From: Pseudoflavonifractor gallinarum
GTDB taxonomy: Bacteria > Bacillota > Clostridia > Oscillospirales > Oscillospiraceae
Direction: 5' to 3'
Length of the DNA stretch: 64,000 bases
Assembly: GCF_014982855.1 (NCBI RefSeq)
Contig: NZ_JADCKF010000001.1
Coordinates: forward strand, 353,863-417,862
Shown piece by piece: positions 7,511-16,247 of the stretch (positions are counted from its first letter, which is position 1; each line of letters begins with the position of its first letter). Under the pieces are notes generated by a model. The model worked only from the letters and a program-made list of their open reading frames with translations. It did not search any database and was not told where the DNA came from. Position numbers and translations under genes: made by a program.

Positions 7511-9868
7511 ATGGCAGCAAAGGAGACGATCCGAACCCGGGCAGCCCGGGTCAGTGAGGAGATGCGGGAGACCGGACGCCTGGTGCTCCGTGCGCCCATT
7601 CTGGTGCGGGGCGCAGAGTGCGCTATGCGCTTCCTCCTGGGAAGCATTTTGGCGGGGGCGGGGATCTTTGGAAACTATGCGCCCTTTGGCCTGGGCATGG
7701 TGGCCGCGTCGGGCTCGGGACTGGATGGATTCTGCGCCTTGCTGGGCGCCTGCATGGGGTATCTGCTCTTCCAGGGCTTTGTGGAGGGGCTGCGCTATGC
7801 GGCGGCGGCCATACTGATCTTCTCGGTGGCCTTTGCCTTCTATGACATCGGTGCGTACCGCAAGGTGTGGTTTATGCCGGCCGCCGCCGCGCTGATGAAT
7901 GGGATCACCGGGTTTATCTACCTCTCAGACCGGGGCTGGACGGCCGAGCACTTTATCTTTTTTGGGACTGAGGTACTGCTGGCGGGCGCGTCAGCCTACT
8001 TCTACCGCATCGCCTTCTCCCCCTGGACGGAGAACCGGGAGGAGGACGCCCTCACCATCCGGCAGACGGTGAGCCTGCTCATTCTGGCGGGAACGGTGCT
8101 GCTCACCTTGTCCAAGATCACACTGGGGGGAGACCTCTCCATTGGACGGCTGGCGGCCGCTCTGGCTGTGATGGTGTGCGCCTATGAGGGCGGCATCGGC
8201 GCCGGGGCCACCGTGGGGGTCAGTACCGGGATCGGGATGGATCTGGCGGCAGGAGGGGCGCCCTTTTACTCCATGGCCTATGCGCTCTCCGGGGTCATGG
8301 CGGGGGTCTTTCACCGCCAGGGGCGGCTGTGTACCGCCCTGGCCTATGTCCTCTCCAACGCCGTGGCCGTGCTCTGGACCTGGGGGAATGGAGCGCGCCT
8401 GTCGGTACTCTACGAGGTCTTTGCTGCGTCGGTGCTCTTTCTCCTCCTGCCGGAGCGGAGCCTGCGCCAGGTCCGGGCTCTGCTGGTCCGGGAGCCCCGC
8501 CGGGATACGGTGGACAAGGCCCGGGAGTATGCCAGAAAGCGCCTGGAGGGGACAGCCCGGGCCTTTCGGGAGCTCCACGATTCTCTGCGCAGCCGCTTTG
8601 ACCACTCCGGCGGAAACGACGGAGATACGGCCATTATCTTTGACCGGGCCGCTAACCGGGTGTGCAAGACCTGTCCCCAGCAGATCATGTGCTGGCAGCG
8701 CTCCTATGTGGACACCTATAACGCCCTCAACGACGCCCTGCCCGCCATGCTGGAGCGGGGAAGGGGGGAGGGAAGCGACTTTCCCCTGCACTTTTCCAGC
8801 CGGTGCCAGCGGTTTGCACAGTTTCTCTCCGCGGCCAATGAGGAGCTTTCCGCTCTCTTTTACCGCCGGCAGTACCAAAACCGCCTGCGGGAGAGCCGGG
8901 GGGAGGTGTGCCGCCAGTATGCCGAGCTCTCGGCCGCCCTGGGCGCGGCGGCCAGCGAGCTCTCGGCGGAGCTCTCCCCCGATCCCCTCCGGGAGAGACG
9001 GCTGCGCCAGCATTTTACGGCAATGGGACTGGAGGCCGAGCCTGCGGTCTACTATGACGAGTCCGGACGGCTCCGGATCGAGATCGAGGGGGTAGGGCTT
9101 CAATCCCTCCGGCGGGGGGAGGCAGTCAAGCGCCTGGCTCAGCTGATGGATAAGCCCCTGCGTCTGGTGGAGGAGTGTCCGCCCCGCCATGACCGGGTGG
9201 TGCTGGCCGAGCGGGAGCCCTTTATGGCCATGGCGGGCGTGGCTGCCCGGAAAAAAGACGGGGAGACCGTGTCGGGAGACACCGGGGCTTGGTTCAAGCA
9301 GGAGGACGGGAGCCTCTTTGTGCTCCTGTGCGACGGCATGGGCTCGGGACCCTCCGCCCACCGGGAGAGCAGTGAGGCCGTGCGCCTGCTGGAGCAGTTC
9401 CTGCGGGCTGGTGTGCCGCCGGAGGAGGCCCTGCGCACCCTATCGGGGGCACTGGCCCTCCAGGGAGAGGAGACGGGGGGCTTTACCACCATTGACCTGA
9501 TGCGGGTGGACCTCTTTACCGGTGCGGCGGCAGTCTACAAATACGGTGCGGCCCCCACCTATGTGAAAAAGGGGAACACCGTGCAGCGCATTACAGGCAG
9601 TACGCTGCCCGCCGGGCTCTCCCCGGTCCAGGGAGCGGCCCCCGATGTGAGCCGCTTCTCCCTAGAGCCAGGGGACTGCGTGCTGATGGTCTCCGACGGC
9701 GTGGCCGGCGGGGAGGGGGATGTGTGGCTCCGGGAGCGGCTGCGCTCCTTCCAGGGGGAGAGCCCAAAGGAGCTGGCCCGCATCCTGATCGAGGAGGGAC
9801 AGCGGCGGGTGGGGAGCGGAGATGACCGCACCGCCATCCTCCTGCGTCTGGAGCGGCGGACGGAGTAG
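7511..9868 (+). CDS. spoIIE: Stage II sporulation protein E (SpoIIE phosphatase)
   Basis: Membrane-bound PP2C-type phosphatase which, in spore formers, dephosphorylates SpoIIAA to activate sigma-F in the forespore and also associates with the division ring. The 785-residue protein has about ten hydrophobic helices from residue 40 to 320, a central cytoplasmic region with Cys motifs (CKTCPQQIMCW), and a C-terminal phosphatase domain from about residue 570 with metal-binding CDGMGSGPSAH, GGFTTIDLMRVD and VSDGVAGGEGD, ending GSGDDRTAILL. The ATG at 7511 follows AGGGAGG; an in-frame GTG at 7490 is less likely. It is a strong sign that the host sporulates. Confidence 0.93.
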   Translation: MAAKETIRTRAARVSEEMRETGRLVLRAPILVRGAECAMRFLLGSILAGAGIFGNYAPFGLGMVAASGSGLDGFCALLGACMGYLLFQGFVEGLRYAAAAILIFSVAFAFYDIGAYRKVWFMPAAAALMNGITGFIYLSDRGWTAEHFIFFGTEVLLAGASAYFYRIAFSPWTENREEDALTIRQTVSLLILAGTVLLTLSKITLGGDLSIGRLAAALAVMVCAYEGGIGAGATVGVSTGIGMDLAAGGAPFYSMAYALSGVMAGVFHRQGRLCTALAYVLSNAVAVLWTWGNGARLSVLYEVFAASVLFLLLPERSLRQVRALLVREPRRDTVDKAREYARKRLEGTARAFRELHDSLRSRFDHSGGNDGDTAIIFDRAANRVCKTCPQQIMCWQRSYVDTYNALNDALPAMLERGRGEGSDFPLHFSSRCQRFAQFLSAANEELSALFYRRQYQNRLRESRGEVCRQYAELSAALGAAASELSAELSPDPLRERRLRQHFTAMGLEAEPAVYYDESGRLRIEIEGVGLQSLRRGEAVKRLAQLMDKPLRLVEECPPRHDRVVLAEREPFMAMAGVAARKKDGETVSGDTGAWFKQEDGSLFVLLCDGMGSGPSAHRESSEAVRLLEQFLRAGVPPEEALRTLSGALALQGEETGGFTTIDLMRVDLFTGAAAVYKYGAAPTYVKKGNTVQRITGSTLPAGLSPVQGAAPDVSRFSLEPGDCVLMVSDGVAGGEGDVWLRERLRSFQGESPKELARILIEEGQRRVGSGDDRTAILLRLERRTE

Positions 9869-9889
9869 TGTGCCCACAGAAAATCCCAC

Positions 9890-9948
9890 TTGACAGGGAA
9901 GGGACGGGTGTGGTAATTTTATTAAGTAATTAAGAAAATACTTAATAA
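9890..9948 (+). promoter_or_regulatory. Promoter and palindromic operator of the Fe-S/ArsR operon
   Basis: TTGACA (9890-9895) and TAATTT (9914-9919) are 18 bp apart. A perfect 10-bp inverted repeat, TTATTAAGTA (9919-9928) and TACTTAATAA (9939-9948), begins at the -10 box and ends just before the ribosome site. This is the expected place and shape for an ArsR/SmtB operator, and an ArsR gene ends the operon. Confidence 0.8.
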
Positions 9949-9962
9949 AAGGAGATGGGGAA

Positions 9963-10166
9963 ATGCCGTCGAAGCGAGTGGCCCGGGTGGGCCGTGGCTG
10001 TGTGGCCTGCGGAAGCTGTGTGAAGGTCTGCCCAGTGGGGGCCATCCAGGTATGGAAAGGTGTGGAGGCCCGGGTGGACGGGAACCGCTGCGTGGGCTGC
10101 GCCCGCTGTGCCGGGGAGTGTCCCGCGGGGGTCATCGATGTAAAGGCACGGGAGGAACTGGCATGA
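9963..10166 (+). CDS. 2[4Fe-4S] ferredoxin
   Basis: A 67-residue bacterial-type ferredoxin with two complete cluster motifs: CVACGSCVKVCPVGA and CVGCARCAGECPAGV. It starts at ATG 9963 after AAGGAGATGGGGAA. It is the first gene of a three-gene operon with ATGA overlaps between each pair, so the ferredoxin is presumably the soluble electron partner of the membrane Fe-S protein that follows. Confidence 0.92.
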   Translation: MPSKRVARVGRGCVACGSCVKVCPVGAIQVWKGVEARVDGNRCVGCARCAGECPAGVIDVKAREELA

Positions 10167-10819
10167 GACAGAAGCGGCACTGGTACGACTACCTCTGGAT
10201 CGTGACCCCCATTTATCTGGGGCTGGGCATGTTCAACATCCTCTTTGCCTGGCTGGGCATGATCTCTTTCAGCCTCCCCCTGCTCATCTCCATCTTTGGC
10301 GGGGGAAAGCTGTACTGCAACCGCTTCTGTGACCGGGGGCAGTTCCTCAGCCTGCTGGGCAGCCGGCTCAAGCTCTCCCGCAACCGGCCTCTGCCCCGGT
10401 GGATGAAGCATCCGGCCTTCCGCTATGGATTTTTGGTGTTTTTCCTGGCCATGTTCGCCAACATGCTCTATGTGACCTGGCTGGTATGGGCGGGAAACCG
10501 GGCGCTGGGAACCAGCATCAAGCTGCTGTGGACCTTCCGGGTGCCCTGGGCCTGGGCTTATCCGGTGGAGGTGCCCCCCTGGGTGGCCCAATTTGCCTTC
10601 GGATTTTACAGCCTCATGCTCACCTCCACGCTGATCGGCCTGGTGGTGATGGCCCTCTATAAGCCCAGAGGGTGGTGCGTCTTCTGCCCCATGGGGACCA
10701 TGACCCAGCTCATCTCCCGCCTGCGGGCGGGCCGTCCGGCAGAGGCTGGCTGCGGCGGAAGCTGTGCCTCCTGCACGGCCTGCACCCTCTCCCGGGGAAC
10801 GGAACAGGAGGGAGAATGA
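10163..10819 (+). CDS. Membrane 4Fe-4S binding protein (NapH/YccM-like)
   Basis: A 218-residue protein with about four hydrophobic segments (from residues 12, 30, 87 and 150) and Cys motifs typical of the NapH/NosR/CcoG-type membrane ferredoxins: LYCNRFCDRGQ after the second helix and WCVFCPMGTMTQL after the last. A final CGGSCASCTAC adds more possible ligands. It overlaps the ferredoxin stop codon (ATGA) and the ArsR gene (ATGA), so the three genes are translationally coupled. A redox role in the membrane is inferred; the substrate is unknown. Confidence 0.8.
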   Translation: MRQKRHWYDYLWIVTPIYLGLGMFNILFAWLGMISFSLPLLISIFGGGKLYCNRFCDRGQFLSLLGSRLKLSRNRPLPRWMKHPAFRYGFLVFFLAMFANMLYVTWLVWAGNRALGTSIKLLWTFRVPWAWAYPVEVPPWVAQFAFGFYSLMLTSTLIGLVVMALYKPRGWCVFCPMGTMTQLISRLRAGRPAEAGCGGSCASCTACTLSRGTEQEGE

Positions 10820-11112
10820 TGGGACTGGAGGAACATGCCCGCCAGGTAGCCGATCTGCTGCGGCTGCTGGCCAATGAAAACCGTCTTCTCCTGGTCTGTG
10901 CCCTGCTGGAGGGACCCAAGGGGGTGGGGGAACTGGCTGCGGTGGTGCCGGGGATCACCCGGCCGGCCCTCTCCCAGCACCTTCACGCCCTGCGGGGAGC
11001 GGGACTGCTGCGGGATGAGAAGCGGGGACAGTTTGTGACCTATTCCCTGGCCGACCCCCGCCTGCGGGAGGTATTGGCCGTACTGAAGCGGGAATACTGT
11101 CCCGATCCCTGA
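10816..11112 (+). CDS. ArsR/SmtB-family transcriptional regulator
   Basis: A 98-residue winged-helix repressor: ADLLRLLANENRLLLVCALL in the first helices, GITRPALSQHLHALRGAGLL as the recognition helix and EKRGQFVTYSLAD as the wing. The classic metal box ELCVCDL is absent; a single Cys lies in VCALLEG and another in KREYCPDP at the C-terminus, so a thiol or cluster signal is as possible as a metal. It ends the ferredoxin operon and probably binds the palindrome at 9919-9948. A terminator follows. Confidence 0.88.
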   Translation: MMGLEEHARQVADLLRLLANENRLLLVCALLEGPKGVGELAAVVPGITRPALSQHLHALRGAGLLRDEKRGQFVTYSLADPRLREVLAVLKREYCPDP

Positions 11113-11164
11113 GGACCCTTTGCGTGGGGCCTATTTTGTGATAGACTATGAGGTACAGAGCGTG

Positions 11165-11210
11165 CCGGCCGGACTTGAGCCTTGTCGTTCAAGTCCGGCC
11201 GGTATTTTTG
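11165..11210 (+). terminator. Terminator of the Fe-S/ArsR operon
   Basis: A 14-bp stem (CCGGCCGGACTTGA with its complement at 11189-11202) followed by TATTTTTG. Confidence 0.9.
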
Positions 11211-11265
11211 TCTATGATTTTTATGTTTTGTATTCATATACAGGCGAGCGCAGAGGATGACAGAT

Positions 11266-13917
11266 ATGAAGAAACTTGTGGTTGGCATATTGGCCCACGT
11301 GGACGCGGGCAAGACCACCCTCTCAGAGGGGATGCTCTACGTCAGTGGAGCGGTACGCAAACTGGGCCGGGTAGACCATCAGAACGCTTTTCTGGACACC
11401 GACGCCCTGGAGCGGCAGCGGGGCATTACCATCTTCTCCAAGCAGGCGGTCTTCACCCTGCCTACCGTGGAGGTGACCCTGCTGGACACCCCGGGCCATG
11501 TGGATTTTTCCAGCGAGATGGAGCGCACCCTCCAGGTGCTGGACTGTGCCATTCTGGTCATCAGCGGAACCGACGGGGTACAGGGCCATACCCAGACCCT
11601 GTGGAAGCTGCTGGAGCGCTACCATATCCCCACCCTGCTCTTTGTCAACAAGATGGACCTGGACGGAGCCGACCGGGCGGGCTGCCTGGCCCAGCTCCGG
11701 GAGCGGCTGCACGACGGCTGTGTGGACTTTACCCAGGAGCGGGAGGGGGAGACCCTCCAGGAGCAGGTCGCCATGTGCGAGGAGGCCACCTTGGAGCGCT
11801 ATCTGGAGACCGGAACCGTGGAGGACGGGGACATCCGTCGCCTGATCCGGGAGCGCAGGCTCTTTCCCTGCTGGTTTGGCTCGGCCCTCCGGCTGGAAGG
11901 GGTGGAGGCCTTCCTGGAGGGCCTGGAGCGCTATGCGCCTATCCCCGACTATCCGGCGGACTTTGGGGCCCAGGTCTATAAGATCGGCCGGGACGCCCAG
12001 GGGGGGCGTCTCACCTATCTGAAGGTCACGGGAGGCAGCCTGAAGGTCAAGGATCTGCTCTCGGGCGGAACGGGCGACGCCGGAGGGGAGGCCCCGTGGG
12101 AGGAGAAGGTGGACCAGATCCGCATCTACTCTGGTGAGCGCTTTCAGACGACCGACCGGGCCGAGGCGGGGACGGTGTGCGCCGTCACCGGGCTCACCCA
12201 TACCCGGGCGGGGGAGAGTCTGGGGAGCGCCCGGCCCATGCAGCTTCCCATGCTGGAGCCGGTACTCACCTACCGGCTCAACCTGCCCGAGGGTGCCGAT
12301 CCCCACACCGCCCTGCGGCGGCTGCGGGAGCTGGAGGAGGAGGACCCCCAGCTCCACATCCTCTGGAACGAGTCCCTGCGGGAGATCCACCTTCAGCTCA
12401 TGGGAGAGGTCCAGCTGGAGATCCTGCGCGCCATCATCGAGGAGCGGTTTGGGCTCTCGGTGACCTTTGACACGGGGAGCATCCTCTACAAAGAGACCAT
12501 TGCCGCCCCGGTGGAGGGAGTGGGGCACTTTGAGCCCCTGCGCCATTACGCCGAAGTCCATCTGCTGTTGGAGCCCGGCCCCCGGGGGAGCGGCATGTGT
12601 TTTGCCACTGCGTGCAGCGAGGACATGCTGGACCGCAACTGGCAGCGTCTGGTGCTCACCCATCTGGCCGAGCGGGTCCATCTGGGGGTTTTGACCGGCT
12701 CTCCGATCACCGATATGAAGATCACCCTGGTGGCGGGCCGGTCCCATGCCAAGCACACCGAGGGAGGCGACTTCCGCCAGGCCACCTACCGGGCGGTGCG
12801 CCAGGGCCTCATGGAGGCCGAGAGCATTCTGCTGGAGCCCTGGTACGACGTGCGCCTGGAAGTGCCGGCGGCCCAGGTGGGACGGGCCATGTCAGACCTC
12901 CAGCGGAGAGGGGGAACCATGGAGCCCCCGGAGACCGTGGGAGAGTATGCCGTCCTGACCGGGCGGGCGCCGGTGGCCGGAATGCGGGACTATGCCGCCG
13001 AGGTGGCCGCCTATACCAGGGGCCAGGGCCGTCTCTTCTGCACCCTAAGCGGCTATGAGCCCTGCCACAACGCCCAGCAGGTAGTGGAGGAGATAGGCTA
13101 TGACCCGGAGCGGGATGTGGAACACACCCCGGACTCTGTTTTCTGTACGCATGGTGCGGGATATGTGGTAAAATGGGATCAAGTAAAGGCCCAGATGCAT
13201 GTGGAGAGCGGACTCATGCGGAGAGAGGAGGAGCCGGAGATATCCGAGAGCCAACCCCGGCGGGAGGCGCGGTATACCGGCTCTCTTGCGGAGGATGCGG
13301 AGCTCCAGGCCATCTATGAGCGGACCTACGGAAAGGTGGAGCGGGATGCCTTCCGTCCCCAGCCCAAGGCCCCAGCCCGCACCAGCCTGGATGAGAGCCG
13401 GTATAATGTCCGCACTCAGAACCGGGGACCGGAGTATCTGCTGGTGGACGGGTACAACATCATCCACGCCTGGGACGAGCTCAAGGAGCTGGCCCGGTCG
13501 GACCTGTCTGCCGCCCGGAAAGCGCTGATGGATATTCTGAGCAACTACCAGGGCTTCCGAAAGTGTGAGGTCATCGTGGTCTTTGACGCCTACAAGGTCA
13601 AAGGAAATCCCGGCAGTGTGTCTAAGTATCACAACATCCATGTGGTGTACACGAAAGAGGCGGAGACGGCGGACAACTATATCGAAAAGGTCACCTATGA
13701 GCTGGGGCGGAAATACCAGGTCCGGGTGGCCACCTCCGACGGTGTGGAACAGCTCATCATCCTGGGACACGGAGCCCTGCGTGTCTCGGCCCGGATGTTC
13801 CGCATGGAGATCGAACAGGCGGAGGGGCAGATCGCCGATCTCATCGCACAAAACAACCGAAAGAACCGGAAGCTGGACCAGCTCCAGTACCGTCTTGGTG
13901 GAGAACAGAAGGCATAG
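11266..13917 (+). CDS. TetM/EF-G-like translational GTPase fused to a C-terminal Rae1/YacP-type NYN ribonuclease domain
   Basis: The 883-residue protein starts as a ribosomal-protection-type GTPase: GILAHVDAGKTT (P-loop), ERQRGITIFS (switch I), LLDTPGHVDF (G3), FVNKMDLDG (G4), then EF-G domains II to V up to about residue 640. A 70-residue charged linker leads to an NYN/PIN-like domain (about 722-883) with VDGYNIIHAW, VVFDAYKVKG, TKEAETADNYIEK and VATSDGVEQ. These are the acidic blocks of Rae1/YacP, which in Bacillus cuts mRNA in the ribosomal A site. Joining a factor-binding-site GTPase to an A-site nuclease implies action on stalled or particular ribosomes, an inference. It need not give tetracycline resistance. 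The start at 11266 is 9 nt after AGAGG; an ATG at 11257 is in frame. Confidence 0.88.
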   Translation: MKKLVVGILAHVDAGKTTLSEGMLYVSGAVRKLGRVDHQNAFLDTDALERQRGITIFSKQAVFTLPTVEVTLLDTPGHVDFSSEMERTLQVLDCAILVISGTDGVQGHTQTLWKLLERYHIPTLLFVNKMDLDGADRAGCLAQLRERLHDGCVDFTQEREGETLQEQVAMCEEATLERYLETGTVEDGDIRRLIRERRLFPCWFGSALRLEGVEAFLEGLERYAPIPDYPADFGAQVYKIGRDAQGGRLTYLKVTGGSLKVKDLLSGGTGDAGGEAPWEEKVDQIRIYSGERFQTTDRAEAGTVCAVTGLTHTRAGESLGSARPMQLPMLEPVLTYRLNLPEGADPHTALRRLRELEEEDPQLHILWNESLREIHLQLMGEVQLEILRAIIEERFGLSVTFDTGSILYKETIAAPVEGVGHFEPLRHYAEVHLLLEPGPRGSGMCFATACSEDMLDRNWQRLVLTHLAERVHLGVLTGSPITDMKITLVAGRSHAKHTEGGDFRQATYRAVRQGLMEAESILLEPWYDVRLEVPAAQVGRAMSDLQRRGGTMEPPETVGEYAVLTGRAPVAGMRDYAAEVAAYTRGQGRLFCTLSGYEPCHNAQQVVEEIGYDPERDVEHTPDSVFCTHGAGYVVKWDQVKAQMHVESGLMRREEEPEISESQPRREARYTGSLAEDAELQAIYERTYGKVERDAFRPQPKAPARTSLDESRYNVRTQNRGPEYLLVDGYNIIHAWDELKELARSDLSAARKALMDILSNYQGFRKCEVIVVFDAYKVKGNPGSVSKYHNIHVVYTKEAETADNYIEKVTYELGRKYQVRVATSDGVEQLIILGHGALRVSARMFRMEIEQAEGQIADLIAQNNRKNRKLDQLQYRLGGEQKA

Positions 13918-13949
13918 AGAGGACGAACAGAAGGCCATCCTATGGATTA

Positions 13950-13993
13950 AGCCGCAAAACATCGGTATTGACTCATACCGATGTTTTGCGGCT
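13950..13993 (+). terminator. Strong terminator after the GTPase-NYN gene
   Basis: A perfect 19-bp stem (13950-13968 with 13975-13993) closes a 6-nt loop and is followed by CTTTGTTT. Confidence 0.9.
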
Positions 13994-14105
13994 CTTTGTT
14001 TGGAACGAAACCGAAACGCAATGAAACAATACGATACAAAATAGTTCAATGCGTTGGAAAGAGAAACGGTTTGAAACAGTGGCTGTAAAAGGGCGCTTTG
14101 TATAA

Positions 14106-14153
14106 GCCCCCGTACCGCAGAGGAGAGTCTCTGTGATACGGAGGCAATTTTTT
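14106..14153. terminator. Hairpin terminator between convergent genes
   Basis: A long imperfect stem (14106-14122 with 14129-14145, two mismatches and one wobble) is followed on the plus strand by a run of six T. It lies at the end of the minus-strand nucleoside hydrolase gene and probably stops transcription from both sides. Confidence 0.7.
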
Positions 14154-15207
14154 ATCCCAATGCGTGGAAGAGATCCCCGAAGATCATGTCCCGGTGACAG
14201 TAAGTGGCGGTGCGCATCCGATGGCGTCCCCGGGGCGTGTGGTCCCAGGTCAGGTCGTTGTTCAGCGTGGGGGCCTCGGTCTCCAGCGTGAGGACCCAGT
14301 TGGGATTTTTCAGGAAGGCGATGGTGGAGATATCCCAGATGACCCGGCTCCAGGCCACATACTGGGTGGGGAACTGGGAGAGATATGCGTCGCTCTGATC
14401 GGACTGTCCCTTGAGATAGCCCTGACGGTTGAGGTCCATGAGCGCAATGGAGGCCTCCGGCTTCTGGAAGGCGTCCAGACAGTTCTGAGCCAGATAGCGG
14501 CCGATCTCGCTGCGCTCCCAGAGGCGGCAGCGCAGCTCGTCCTCTGTAGTGGTGAGGAGAGAGGCCACGCCCATGCAGGGAATGTGGACCAGGGGGACGC
14601 CGCTGTCTAGGACCACCTGAACGGCCCGGACATCCTGATAGAGGTTATACTCAAAGCCGTGTCCAAAGGAGAGCGGCTGTCCTCCCAGCCAGACCACCAC
14701 CAGCTTGCGGGCGATCTCGGGGGCCATCAGGAGGGCGGAGGCCACGTTGGTCAGGGCGGCAATGGCGGCCACATAGAGCGGCTCCTCGCTTTCCGTAGCA
14801 CGGCGGATCAAATCCCGGGCGGCGTCGCTCTCGATGGCGCCCTCCGCAGGGAGATAGCCGGGGGAGCCCCGGAAGACTCGCCCGGAGGAGTCTTCCTTCA
14901 GCAGCGAAAAGAGCTTGAGGATCTCCTGATAGCTCTGCTCCATACCGTGGGCCGGGCCGTCCGCGGCGCCGTGCAGGGCGCTGGCCAGCTTGCTCTCCTC
15001 ACTTTCGCCCAGGGGAGAGGGACCGTGGGAGAAGGGCGCGGCATAGACTGCCTCCACCGAAAAGCGCTCCTTGGAGCGCAGCGCCCAGGCAATGGCGAAC
15101 TGGTCATCTACCTCATTTTTGGCGTCAGTGTCAATGACCAGACGCAGCTTCCCAGTGGGAATGGTCAGTCTGGATCGGATTTCTTCTTGTGTCAGCGGCT
15201 GATACAT
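14152..15207 (-). CDS. Nucleoside hydrolase (inosine-uridine preferring family)
   Basis: The 351-residue protein has the calcium-binding N-terminal signature of the family, IDTDAKNEVDDQFA at about residue 25, VAAIAALTNVASALL near 150 for the substrate site, and a late acidic/histidine region (LTWDHTPRGRHR) in place of the usual C-terminal D-H site. Such enzymes split nucleosides to base plus ribose. It lies 14 nt after the ribokinase gene and surely shares its transcript, so the ribose released can be phosphorylated at once. The exact nucleoside is not predictable. Confidence 0.85.
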   Translation of the reverse strand: MYQPLTQEEIRSRLTIPTGKLRLVIDTDAKNEVDDQFAIAWALRSKERFSVEAVYAAPFSHGPSPLGESEESKLASALHGAADGPAHGMEQSYQEILKLFSLLKEDSSGRVFRGSPGYLPAEGAIESDAARDLIRRATESEEPLYVAAIAALTNVASALLMAPEIARKLVVVWLGGQPLSFGHGFEYNLYQDVRAVQVVLDSGVPLVHIPCMGVASLLTTTEDELRCRLWERSEIGRYLAQNCLDAFQKPEASIALMDLNRQGYLKGQSDQSDAYLSQFPTQYVAWSRVIWDISTIAFLKNPNWVLTLETEAPTLNNDLTWDHTPRGRHRMRTATYCHRDMIFGDLFHALG

Positions 15208-15221
15208 ACCATATGCTCCTT

Positions 15222-16139
15222 TCAGATGGCGGAGGATTTCGAGGGGACCAGTGCCGTGAGTGCGTCGTCTACCTGCTGTGCATGGGGGATGGAGGGGGCG
15301 GCGCCCGGCCGGGCGACGGCCAGAGCGGCTGCCATGCTGGCCCGGGTCAGGGCCTGAGCATGACTGAGTCCCATGCAGACCGACGCAAAGAAATAGCCGG
15401 TGAAGGTATCGCCGGCCGCCGTGCTGTCCACGGCTTCCACGGGGAAGATGGCCTGACGGAGGAGACCCTGCTCACTGGCACAGAGAGAGCCATTGTCACC
15501 CAGGGTAAGAACGACCTGCATACCCGGCCAGCGGCGGCGCAGAACCTGGCAAATGTCCTGAGGCTCCTGCTCACCGGTGAGTCCGGCGCCCTCGATCTCA
15601 TTGAGAATGAGCCAGGAGACACCGCTGAGATCGGTATGCAAGAGGGCATCATCCAGCGGGGAGGGATTGAGGACCACCTGCATACCACGCTCCCGGCCCT
15701 GGGCGATCAGGTAGGGGAGGCAGGAGATCTCATTTTGCAGAAAGAGCCAGTCTCCGGGGGCAAAATGCGCCAGAACTGCGTCCACTTCCTCCCGGGAGAT
15801 GGACTGGTTGGCGCCGCCGTAGAGCAGGATGCAGTTCTGTCCCAGCGGGTCCACCTGTATGATGGCGTGCCCGGTGGGCAGGATGGAGTCCTGGTGGACG
15901 AGAGAGACATCTACCCCGCTCTCAGAGAGCTCCCGCAGGAGAAAGGCGCCGTCGCTGCCGATCTTTCCCGCGTGCCACACGGGCAGACCGGCCCGGGCCA
16001 GGGCAATGCTCTGGTTGAGTCCCTTTCCGCCTCCGGCGGTCTTCATCTCCAGGGACGCCAGCGTCTCGCCCGCACGGACAAAATGGGGCACGATGTAGGA
16101 GCGGTCGATGTTGAGAGAACCGAAATTAAGTACCTTCAT
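15222..16139 (-). CDS. rbsK: Ribokinase / PfkB-family carbohydrate kinase
   Basis: A 305-residue PfkB-family kinase, the usual length of ribokinase. It has the N-terminal substrate block LNFGSLNIDRSY, the GG motif TAGGGKGLNQSIALARAG near residue 40 and the C-terminal signature VDSTAAGDTFTGYF with the catalytic Asp. The start at 16139 is 9 nt after GGAGG; an upstream in-frame ATG at 16169 has no site. It precedes a nucleoside hydrolase gene, which makes ribose the natural substrate. A divergent LacI regulator may control it. Confidence 0.88.
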   Translation of the reverse strand: MKVLNFGSLNIDRSYIVPHFVRAGETLASLEMKTAGGGKGLNQSIALARAGLPVWHAGKIGSDGAFLLRELSESGVDVSLVHQDSILPTGHAIIQVDPLGQNCILLYGGANQSISREEVDAVLAHFAPGDWLFLQNEISCLPYLIAQGRERGMQVVLNPSPLDDALLHTDLSGVSWLILNEIEGAGLTGEQEPQDICQVLRRRWPGMQVVLTLGDNGSLCASEQGLLRQAIFPVEAVDSTAAGDTFTGYFFASVCMGLSHAQALTRASMAAALAVARPGAAPSIPHAQQVDDALTALVPSKSSAI

Positions 16140-16179
16140 GCAGATGAACCTCCATGCGTTGCGGATCAAGGGAGTTGTC

Positions 16180-16208
16180 TTGTCCTTTCAACAGGGCTGT
16201 GGTAAAAT
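16180..16208 (+). promoter_or_regulatory. Promoter of the first LacI regulator gene
   Basis: TTGTCC (16180-16185) and TAAAAT (16203-16208) with a 17-bp spacer, 39 nt upstream of the ATG. The intergenic space is shared with the divergent ribokinase operon. Confidence 0.65.
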
Positions 16209-16247
16209 ATGTACTACTAAACAAAGATGCGGGAGGAAGTGAGAGAA

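Noticed and set aside
11266..13917. Tetracycline-resistance gene of the tet(M) class
   Set aside because: The GTPase part is TetM-like but diverged, and the protein carries a Rae1-like domain absent from classical resistance proteins. No mobile-element context surrounds it.
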